From Bacteroidales bacterium (GTDB taxonomy: Bacteria > Bacteroidota > Bacteroidia > Bacteroidales > P3): DNA of 59,683 bases. Below, in pieces: positions 18,780 to 24,972 of the stretch. The stretch spans positions 1 through 59,683 of the forward strand of contig JAFUWF010000016.1 in assembly GCA_017483575.1 (NCBI GenBank), in the 5' to 3' direction. A program made the translations under genes and the position numbers. The first letter of the stretch is position 1; every line of letters starts with the position of its first letter. The notes under the pieces are model-generated. The model had not been told where the DNA came from, searched no databases, and was given only the letters and a program-made list of their open reading frames with translations.

Positions 18780-18850
18780 AAGATTATTATTTAACAGCAA
18801 AACCAATTTTGTTTATAAAACGCTAAATTTCAACAACTTCACTGTATCAT

Positions 18851-18903
18851 ACTCTTCCCTACCTTATACCACCCATCTACCATCCCCCTACCCTCCTCTG
18901 TTC
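18851..18903. repeat. pyrimidine-rich degenerate repeat between genes
   Basis: In the 192-bp gap 18780-18971 there is a run of taccnncc-type units (cttccctacc, tataccaccc, atctaccatc, cccctaccct). It resembles one arm of the hairpin at 34461-34563. No clear terminator or promoter was recognised in this gap. Confidence 0.45.
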
Positions 18904-18971
18904 CGGAAGAACTTAATACTTTTTTGATACAAATCACAGGACAAGAAAAAAATAAAATTTTTATATAAATT

Positions 18972-20324
18972 ATGAAAAAATATATTGAGCAAAACAAAGA
19001 CCGCTTCCTCGAGGAGCTTTTCAGCCTCATCCGCATTCCCTCCATCAGCAGCGAGCAGGAACACAAGCCCGACATGGTGCGCTGCGCCGAGCGCTGGAAA
19101 GAGCTGTTGCTTGAGGCTGGTGCCGACAAGGCTGAGGTGATGCCCACCGAGGGCAACCCTGTCGTCTACGGCGAGAAGATGATTGACCCCGCGAAGCCCA
19201 CCGTGCTGGTCTACGGCCACTACGACGTGATGCCCGTGGCTCCGCTCGAGCTGTGGCGCACCTCGCCCTTCGAACCCGTGGTGAAGGACGGCTACATCTG
19301 GGCCCGCGGCGCCGACGACGACAAGGGTCAGAGCTTTATGCACGCCAAAGCTTTCGAATACATGGTGAAAACCAACACGTTGCCCTGCAATGTGAAGTTC
19401 ATGCTCGAGGGCGAGGAGGAAATCGGTTCCGGCAGCCTCTACGGCTTCTGTGAGAAGAACAAGGAACTGCTCAAGGCCGACATCATCCTCGTCAGCGACA
19501 CCTCGATGATCGCCCCCGACGTCCCCTCCATCACCAGCGGCCTGCGCGGCCTCTGCTACTGGGAGGTGGAGGTCACCGGCGCCAACCACGACCTGCACAG
19601 CGGCATCTTCGGCGGCGCCGTGGCCAACCCCATCAACGTGCTCTGCAAGATGATTGCCGACCTGCACGACGAGGACGGCCACATCACCATCCCCGGCTTC
19701 TACGACGACGTGCTGGTCCTCAGCGACGAGGAGCGCGCCCTCATGGCCCAGGCCCCCTTCGACGAGAAGGCCTACATGGCCGAGCTGGGCGTCCGCGCGC
19801 TGAAGGGCGAGAGGGGCTACACCACCAAGGAGCGCACCGGCATCCGTCCCTGCCTCGACGTCTGCGGCATCTGGGGCGGCCACACCGGCGAGGGCACCAA
19901 GACCGTCCTGCCCAGCAAGGCCTACGCCAAGATCAGCACCCGCCTCGTTGCCAATCAGGACTTCGAGAAGATCAGCCGCTTGTTCCAGGAGTACTTCGAG
20001 AGCGTGGCACCCGACTACGTCACCGTCAAGGTCACACCCTGCCACGGCGGCGCCGCCTACGTGGCTCCGCTCGAGCTGAAGGCCTACAAGGCCGCCGAGC
20101 GCGCCATGCAGGACACCTTCGGCCGTCGCCCCATCCCCACCCGCAGTGGCGGCAGCATTCCCATCGTTGCCGGATTCGAGAAGATCCTCGGCCTCAAGAG
20201 CATCCTCATGGGCTTCGGCCTCGCCAGCGACGACATCCACGCCCCCAACGAGAACTACCCCCTGCAGCAGTTCTTCAAAGGCATCGAGACCATCCCGCTG
20301 TTCTACAAGTATTTCGCGGAATAG
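18972..20324 (+). CDS. M20-family metallo-dipeptidase
   Basis: A 450-residue cytoplasmic peptidase, usual length for the family. Metal ligands fit M20: VYGHYDVMPV (first His and following Asp), WARGADDDKGQ (bridging Asp), LEGEEEIGSG (catalytic Glu, then metal Glu), and a late IHAPNE (final His). ANHDLHSGIFGG in the lid domain is typical of the dipeptidase/CPG2-like branch. It hydrolyses dipeptides with two zinc ions. The membrane microprotein gene begins 4 bp after the stop. Confidence 0.93.
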   Translation: MKKYIEQNKDRFLEELFSLIRIPSISSEQEHKPDMVRCAERWKELLLEAGADKAEVMPTEGNPVVYGEKMIDPAKPTVLVYGHYDVMPVAPLELWRTSPFEPVVKDGYIWARGADDDKGQSFMHAKAFEYMVKTNTLPCNVKFMLEGEEEIGSGSLYGFCEKNKELLKADIILVSDTSMIAPDVPSITSGLRGLCYWEVEVTGANHDLHSGIFGGAVANPINVLCKMIADLHDEDGHITIPGFYDDVLVLSDEERALMAQAPFDEKAYMAELGVRALKGERGYTTKERTGIRPCLDVCGIWGGHTGEGTKTVLPSKAYAKISTRLVANQDFEKISRLFQEYFESVAPDYVTVKVTPCHGGAAYVAPLELKAYKAAERAMQDTFGRRPIPTRSGGSIPIVAGFEKILGLKSILMGFGLASDDIHAPNENYPLQQFFKGIETIPLFYKYFAE

Positions 20325-20328
20325 CGCA

Positions 20329-20427
20329 ATGACAATGCATCCCATATACCTGCTCATCCTGGCCGCCATCGCGGCAGTGTGCCTATGGTTCGGCCGTGGA
20401 CCACGGGACAAGGACGAGGAGGAATAA
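20329..20427 (+). CDS. 32-residue single-span membrane microprotein (copy 1)
   Basis: ATG 20329, stop 20425-20427. The protein has a short head (MTMH), one hydrophobic span (IYLLILAAIAAVCLWF) and a charged tail GRGPRDKDEEE. A second copy lies at 24817-24918. Of about seven differing codons in the aligned part, at least four are silent (gca/gcg, cta/ctg, cgt/cgc, cca/ccg), which supports selection on the protein. Similarity appears limited to the frame itself. Topology by charge is unclear; the acidic tail is probably cytoplasmic. Function unknown. Confidence 0.7.
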   Translation: MTMHPIYLLILAAIAAVCLWFGRGPRDKDEEE

Positions 20428-20485
20428 TCCTGAACATTTTCAATGCGCCAATACAATAATACTGCGGAAAGTGCGTTATTAGGGC

Positions 20486-20896
20486 ATGAACAAGGACGAA
20501 AGGATTGACTATTGGTTAAGCGTCGCCAACTATGACCTTGACACAGCGGAAGCCATGTATTCCACTGGCCGGTGGCTGTATGTAGCCTTTATGTGCCATC
20601 AGGTCATCGAGAAGACCTTGAAAGCATACTGGTGTGCTACTCAAGAGGAAGAACCACCATATATCCATAGCCACAAACGTCTTGCAGACGGCTGCGGACT
20701 GTATTCGCAGATGGACGAACGGCAAAAGGATTTCCTCAACACGGTCAGCACATACAACATCGAGGCACGCTACCCCGAGACCAAAGACTCGCTTGCACGT
20801 CGGCTCGACAAACAGGCTTGCCGCTACATTATTGACGAAACAAGAACATTGCAGACATGGATAAAGCAGCATCTATCGGACGCGACGAGGCAATAG
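20486..20896 (+). CDS. HEPN-domain protein (toxin of a HEPN/MNT pair)
   Basis: A 136-residue helical protein. The start MNKDERIDYWLSVANYDLDTAEAMY followed by FMCHQVIEKTLKAYW is the standard opening of HEPN proteins (PF05168), and NIEARYPETKD is the usual mid-domain motif. HEPN proteins of such pairs are often RNases with an RxxxxH-type centre; here that motif is not clear. The gene overlaps the downstream nucleotidyltransferase by 40 bp. The pair is a candidate type VII-like toxin-antitoxin module, in which the MNT enzyme modifies the HEPN partner. Confidence 0.88.
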   Translation: MNKDERIDYWLSVANYDLDTAEAMYSTGRWLYVAFMCHQVIEKTLKAYWCATQEEEPPYIHSHKRLADGCGLYSQMDERQKDFLNTVSTYNIEARYPETKDSLARRLDKQACRYIIDETRTLQTWIKQHLSDATRQ

Positions 20897-21174
20897 ACTT
20901 GGTACGTCGGTACAAAGACATCATTGCTCGGCATTTCTCAGAGATGCCGCAGGTATTGTTGTATGGCTCCTTCTCGAAAGGCACTGCGACCAAGGACAGC
21001 GACATTGACGTCGCCGTCATCGTGCCATCGTATGGTGACCGAAAGTTGGAGCTGTCGAAAGCGCTGTGGCACGACGTCGACGACGTGAGCCTTCTCATCG
21101 AGCCCGTCCTGATTGCAAAAGACCATCCATCACCCCTATATGACGACGTGATGCGTACCGGCATTGCCGTGTGA
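20857..21174 (+). CDS. MNT minimal nucleotidyltransferase (antitoxin partner)
   Basis: A 105-residue protein with the nucleotidyltransferase signature LLYGSFSKGTATKDSDIDVAVI (GS, then DxD). The third acidic residue is probably in VSLLIEPV. It is full-length for the family. In characterised HEPN/MNT systems this enzyme adds AMP to the toxin and silences it. It starts inside the HEPN gene and ends before a strong bidirectional terminator. Confidence 0.88.
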   Translation: MDKAASIGRDEAIDLVRRYKDIIARHFSEMPQVLLYGSFSKGTATKDSDIDVAVIVPSYGDRKLELSKALWHDVDDVSLLIEPVLIAKDHPSPLYDDVMRTGIAV

Positions 21175-21192
21175 AGGATTATTTGCAAACCG

Positions 21193-21228
21193 ACAGAAGC
21201 CTCTCCGTCATGACGGAGAGGCTTCTGT
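21193..21228. terminator. bidirectional terminator, perfect 18-bp inverted repeat
   Basis: The arms acagaagcctctccgtca and its complement (21193-21210, 21211-21228) pair perfectly, followed on the plus strand by gtgtttt. It separates the convergent MNT and TonB-type receptor genes. Confidence 0.85.
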
Positions 21229-21244
21229 GTTTTCTGAAGGTGGA

Positions 21245-23668
21245 TTATAACGTCGGGGCGCTGACGCCTTCGCGGGCGCGGCTTTGGAGCTCCATCTTGC
21301 CGATGCGCCAGGTGGCGCCGACGGTGACGGCGCGGCGGCCCCAGGTGTAGCTGTAGCTGGACTGGTAGTAGGGGTTGAGGCCGACGGTGCCGCTCTGTGC
21401 GGTGGCGAGGATGTCCTGCCAGTTGAGGAAGAGCGAGAGGCGGCCTTCAAGCAGGTCGGCACTGGCTCCGAGGTCGAGTTGGAACGAGGGCTGGCTCTTG
21501 CTCAGCAGCGACAGGGCGGCGGTGGAGTAGCGGGCGTTGGCGTAGATTTGCAGCACGTCCCACAGCTTGCCTGTCACGTTGAGCCGTCCGCTGAAGGTGG
21601 TCAGGTGGCGCTCGTCCCATTCGCCGGGGCGGAACTCCATGTTGTAATAGTAGTCGTAGAGGTTGGCGTAGAGGCGGATGTTCATGAAGGGACGTGGGCG
21701 CCACGTGACGTTGGCTTCGGCGCCGAGGGTGCGGCTGTCGCCGATGTTGGCCCACTGGCTGAAGCTGACAATGCGTCCGTAGTAGGGATGATAGGCCACG
21801 TCGCTGAGTTGCTGTATCTCGTCGGTGTTGGCGCGGAGGTAGCCCGTCAGGCCCACGCTGCCCCACGGCTTGTACATCGTCCAGCCGCCTTCGAGGTTAT
21901 GGGTGTGGCTGAAGCGCAGGTCGGGGTCGCCGAGTTCGTAGTCTTCAACGCCGAGCCAGGTGTAGGTGCTCCACAGCTTGCTGCCGGGCGAAGAGAAGCG
22001 GCGGGTGTAACTGAAGGTGAAGGTGTGCCCGCTCTCGGTGGCATAGCTGGCGTGCAGCGAGGGGATGAAGTCCCAGAAAGCCTTGTCCACGTCGTATTGC
22101 GTGGTCTCGACTGGCAGGTCGGTGAAGGTGGCCTGCTTCCACTTGCGATAGGCGCGGACACCGCCCTTGAGGGTGAGCCGACTGATTTTCTGCTGCACGG
22201 CGACGTAAGCGTTCAGCTCGTTATCCACCATTCGGGTGCTGAAAGTGCGGTCGGCATCGCGCATCCACTGGCCGGTGGCATAGTCCATCGTGTCCCACTG
22301 CACTTGCTGCGAGTTGCGTCCCAGCACGACACTCGCGCCGGCTTCCATCGTGGTGCTTTGGCTAAAGGGTTTGGTGTAGTCGAGGTCGAAGTAATTCCAT
22401 TGGGAAGTGTAGTCCTCTGTGCGGCGGTTGCGCATGTCGTATTGCTGCATGACGGCGTATTGACGTTCCTTGTCGCGGACAGTGTGCTCGGGGTTGTAAT
22501 TGCTGCCGATATAGAGGCTGAGCTTCTGTCCGAGCGTGTCAAGCTTGCGGTCAAGGCCCACGCCACCGAAAAGGCCGAACCAGTTGTTGGGGACAAGAAT
22601 GTCGGAGCGGTAGGAATGGTCGCCAGGATTGTAGATGTATTCCTGCCGGGCGATGTCGTAGTGGCTCTCCACCTTCCCCCTACCGGGGGAGATGTTGAGC
22701 CACGCACTGAGGCTCGTCACGCTGTCTATCTGCCAGTCTACCGAAGCACCGGCGTTGCCGCTCACACGGCGTTGCAACTCCTTGCCCGAATAGGAATATT
22801 CCATCGAGAGGCGACCAATGGATTCGTAGAGTTGTTCGCTATTCTCTGTGCTGACATCGAAGTTGCTGAAGTTGCCGTTGGCCCAGGCGTTGACACTCAC
22901 CATCTCGTTGGCCCATACGTAGGAGAGCCACGGCTGCAGGTAGGGCGTGGTGCTGGCGTTGAGGCCGATGGAAAGCAGCGAGTTGAGCTGCACGCGTTGG
23001 TCGGTGATGATGTTGATGATGGCTCCCGTCGAGCCGTAGCGGGCCGATGGGTTGCTGAGCACCTCGACGCGCTTCACGCTGCTGGCGGGCAGGGTCTTGA
23101 TGTATTGCTTCAGGGCCTCGCCGCTGAGGTTCGAGGGGCGATCGTTGAGCCAGACGGTCACGTCGCTGCTGCCGCGCAGGGTGATGTTGCCCTCGGGGTC
23201 CACCTCCACGCCGGGGGCGTTCTGCAGGGCGTCGGCCATCGTGCCGGTCTGCACGCTGGGGTCGTCCTCCACGTGGTAGAACACCTTTTCGCCGTCGGCG
23301 CTGTAGAGCGGACGCTGGGCGGTGATATTTACGGCCTGCAGCGTGGTGCTGCTCTGGAAGATTTCAATCACGCCCAGCGCCGTGTCGGGTGGCACGTTGA
23401 GATGCTGCCAGTAGGTGTCGTAGCCCACCGCCGAGATGCGCAGAAGGTACTCGCCCTGCTCCACGGCGGCGAAGCGCATCGCGCCGCGGTCGTTGGTTGT
23501 GCTGCCGGCGACGAACGAGCTGTCCGTCGTCCGCAAGAGGACGCAATTGGTGAAAGCCATCGGCTCGCCGCTCTTCGCGTCGCGCAGCGTGCCGGTGACA
23601 GAGTGATTTTGTGCCTGAAGTCCGCCAATCATGGCGGCAAGGACTGTTGAGATGATGAGTTTCTTCAT
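21245..23668 (-). CDS. TonB-dependent-receptor-like outer membrane barrel protein
   Basis: An 807-residue protein. I start it at the ATG ending at 23668 (MKKLIISTVLAAMIGGLQAQ, signal peptide) and not at the upstream in-frame ATG at 23713. Residues ~20-95 form a carboxypeptidase-regulatory-like domain (VTGTLRDAKSGEPMAF, ISAVGYDTY). About 105-225 is a plug domain (MADALQNAPGVEVDPEGNITLRG, VEVLSNPSARYG). The rest is a barrel of the OMP_b-brl_3 type. There is no SusD partner and the substrate is unknown. A ~240-nt leader containing structured element A precedes the gene. Confidence 0.9.
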   Translation of the reverse strand: MKKLIISTVLAAMIGGLQAQNHSVTGTLRDAKSGEPMAFTNCVLLRTTDSSFVAGSTTNDRGAMRFAAVEQGEYLLRISAVGYDTYWQHLNVPPDTALGVIEIFQSSTTLQAVNITAQRPLYSADGEKVFYHVEDDPSVQTGTMADALQNAPGVEVDPEGNITLRGSSDVTVWLNDRPSNLSGEALKQYIKTLPASSVKRVEVLSNPSARYGSTGAIINIITDQRVQLNSLLSIGLNASTTPYLQPWLSYVWANEMVSVNAWANGNFSNFDVSTENSEQLYESIGRLSMEYSYSGKELQRRVSGNAGASVDWQIDSVTSLSAWLNISPGRGKVESHYDIARQEYIYNPGDHSYRSDILVPNNWFGLFGGVGLDRKLDTLGQKLSLYIGSNYNPEHTVRDKERQYAVMQQYDMRNRRTEDYTSQWNYFDLDYTKPFSQSTTMEAGASVVLGRNSQQVQWDTMDYATGQWMRDADRTFSTRMVDNELNAYVAVQQKISRLTLKGGVRAYRKWKQATFTDLPVETTQYDVDKAFWDFIPSLHASYATESGHTFTFSYTRRFSSPGSKLWSTYTWLGVEDYELGDPDLRFSHTHNLEGGWTMYKPWGSVGLTGYLRANTDEIQQLSDVAYHPYYGRIVSFSQWANIGDSRTLGAEANVTWRPRPFMNIRLYANLYDYYYNMEFRPGEWDERHLTTFSGRLNVTGKLWDVLQIYANARYSTAALSLLSKSQPSFQLDLGASADLLEGRLSLFLNWQDILATAQSGTVGLNPYYQSSYSYTWGRRAVTVGATWRIGKMELQSRAREGVSAPTL

Positions 23669-23740
23669 TTCCGAGTTTCTTTTGTTATTTAATAGTTGCT
23701 TAAACCTATCCAAATATTACAGAAGGGCACAAAAAAAGTC

Positions 23741-23944
23741 CGTGAACTTCTGTTCAGTGCTGAGGTTCTCGACTACCTATTCCTACGAACAAGAAAGCTC
23801 ACGGTTTCTCGTGAGCGTTTCCCCTTTCTTGTGTAGGAACAGTTGAAATTGTCGAGATTTCAGCACTACATTACGAAAAGCGAAAGCGCTTCAATATGTC
23901 TTTATGTCTATACTATTCTTTTTGTTTATGTCATATAATGTTTG
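23741..23944 (-). ncRNA. structured leader element, copy A (five-stem imperfect hairpin plus conserved 5' segment)
   Basis: Lies 73-276 bp upstream of the TonB-type gene start, in the 306-bp gap 23669-23974. Pairings (plus coordinates): 23756-23763/23860-23867, 23768-23773/23851-23856, 23780-23786/23833-23839, 23790-23797/23824-23831, and apical 23797-23803/23810-23816. On the minus strand a near-invariant ~65-nt segment (23879-23944) precedes it and includes an AAGCG-loop-CGCTT hairpin. GTTCACGG (23747-23740) then a T tract follow. Copy B at 27341-27545 keeps every stem, although the outer three have unrelated sequences. GTTCACGG can also pair with CCGTGAGC of the apical stem. I infer a cis-regulatory RNA or a mobile structured element; the family was not recognised. 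Confidence 0.75.
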
Positions 23945-23974
23945 TTTTCGTTTTATTACGTGTAATATGTGTGA

Positions 23975-24196
23975 CTATTTCACCATGCCGGTTTTCAGTT
24001 CATTGTCAAGGAAGGAATACACATACCTGGGACTCTGATAGTAAAGCCGTGTGCCAGCGTCCAACAGACGCTGGTAGGTGTCGGAATTGATTACCAGCGA
24101 CAGAGCCTGTTCTGCGGAAAGCGTTGGATTGTCTTCTGCCAGCAGGGTGGCCAGGTTCTTGACCATGTCGAGTGTCATTTGTTCCCGCTCGCTCAT
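23975..24196 (-). CDS. small protein of a DUF3791/DUF3990-type module
   Basis: A 73-residue acidic helical protein (MSEREQMTLDMVKNLATLLAED, LSAEQALSLVINSDTYQRL, YYQSPRYVYSFL). I recall such proteins as regular neighbours of DUF3990 and DUF3791 genes in gut Bacteroidales. Its ATG overlaps the TGA of the ancestral DUF3990 frame (24193-24196), so it was part of the same operon. It appears intact. Confidence 0.7.
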   Translation of the reverse strand: MSEREQMTLDMVKNLATLLAEDNPTLSAEQALSLVINSDTYQRLLDAGTRLYYQSPRYVYSFLDNELKTGMVK

Positions 24197-24419
24197 ATTC
24201 TTTTCAGTAGTTTAATTGCCCTTTCGGTGCCGAAGAAATACTGGATGGTATTACTATAGGGTCGCCAGTTTCAAGCTGGTCGACTTTTGTCTGGGCCATT
24301 TCCTTGGCTTGGTCAATGTCGACCGACATATAGAACCCCTGCCCGAAATCCTTGTTGGGCTTGGAGCGGGAGAGGTCGATATGGTCGAACTCGGCATTGG
24401 TGCCGTGGTAGAGAATCAT
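24193..24419 (-). pseudogene. DUF3990 (ADP-ribosyltransferase-like) gene with internal deletion and frameshift
   Basis: The first ~50 residues are a normal DUF3990 start: MILYHGTNAEFDHIDLSRSK, then DFGQGFYMS, then QAKEMA. The frame ends after 71 residues at TGA 24204-24206, with a tail (SSISSAPKGQLNY) that does not fit the family. In another frame the last 51 bp (24243-24193) read QYFFGTERAIKLLKRI and stop, which is what the DUF3990 C-terminus looks like. The middle of the gene, roughly 80 codons by comparison with the usual length, has been lost. The putative toxin should be inactive. Confidence 0.75.
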
Positions 24420-24640
24420 ACGAGCGCACCTCCTTTCCTGTGGCAGTATTCCCCAATGTCGTCAATCATCGACTGGAAGGACTGCGTGTGGACATAGCCG
24501 TAGTGCTTGTCGATAAAGTCAATGCCCTGATAGCGGCACAGGTAGTTGTATGCCTGCTTCAGCGTGAGTCCGAATCTCTGTCCGAACTCATTGGCAAAGA
24601 TGAGCATCCATTCCAGTTTGTCTTTGATGTCGTATTGCAT
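24416..24640 (-). CDS. DUF3791 protein (putative antitoxin partner)
   Basis: A 74-residue protein, full-length for DUF3791: WMLIFANEFGQRFGLTLKQA, YLCRYQGIDFIDKHYGYVHT, DDIGEYCHRKGG. It overlaps the DUF3990 remnant by 4 bp (ATGA) and is the first gene of a three-gene operon behind the promoter at 24681-24712. DUF3791/DUF3990 pairs are commonly thought to be toxin-antitoxin-like; that role is inferred. Confidence 0.8.
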   Translation of the reverse strand: MQYDIKDKLEWMLIFANEFGQRFGLTLKQAYNYLCRYQGIDFIDKHYGYVHTQSFQSMIDDIGEYCHRKGGALV

Positions 24641-24680
24641 AGAAGGATTTTTCTATTCTCAAACCACGTTATTTCGATTT

Positions 24681-24712
24681 GCAAAAATACACAATGTTTT
24701 TCATACGGCCAA
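24681..24712 (-). promoter_or_regulatory. promoter TTTG-N20-TATTTTTG
   Basis: On the minus strand TTTG (24712-24709) and TATTTTTG (24688-24681) are separated by 20 bp, 40 bp before the DUF3791 start. The surrounding catacggccaaat also occurs at the promoter of the SpoU gene (59453-59484). Confidence 0.75.
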
Positions 24713-24816
24713 ATTTATTTTGAAATGCGTCAGCGAAATACTCAACAAGAGACCGTCAAAGGGGACGCATGTTTGTCACACGGGAACACTTCTGTATTTG
24801 GTTAATACAATATAGT

Positions 24817-24918
24817 ATGCCAATGCATCTCATATACCTGCTCCTCCTGGCCGCCATCGCGGCGGTGTGCCTGTGGTTCGGCCGCGGACCGCGGGACAAG
24901 GACGAGGAGGATGAATAG
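24817..24918 (+). CDS. 33-residue single-span membrane microprotein (copy 2)
   Basis: ATG 24817, stop TAG 24916-24918. It reads MPMH, then IYLLLLAAIAAVCLWF, then GRGPRDKDEEDE. It is a near-duplicate of the protein at 20329-20427 but here stands alone, with no plus-strand gene directly upstream. A Bacteroidota-type promoter was not identified. Conservation of the reading frame with silent changes argues that it is expressed. It faces the end of the convergent BspA-like gene. Confidence 0.65.
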   Translation: MPMHLIYLLLLAAIAAVCLWFGRGPRDKDEEDE

Positions 24919-24949
24919 AAAAAAGCAGAGGCGCCGGTTGGCACCTCTG
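24919..24949 (-). terminator. intrinsic terminator of the BspA-like gene
   Basis: A hairpin pairs 24926-24935 with 24940-24949 (one C/A mismatch, loop GGTT). On the minus strand it is followed by six T residues (24924-24919). Confidence 0.75.
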
Positions 24950-24972
24950 GCTTGTGTAACACGGCATTGGTT

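Noticed and set aside
23741-23944. Invertible promoter of the Bacteroides type
   Set aside because: The inverted arms are nested several times and differ between the two copies, and no consensus promoter lies between them; phase-variable sites of one invertase should share arm sequence. Not fully excluded.
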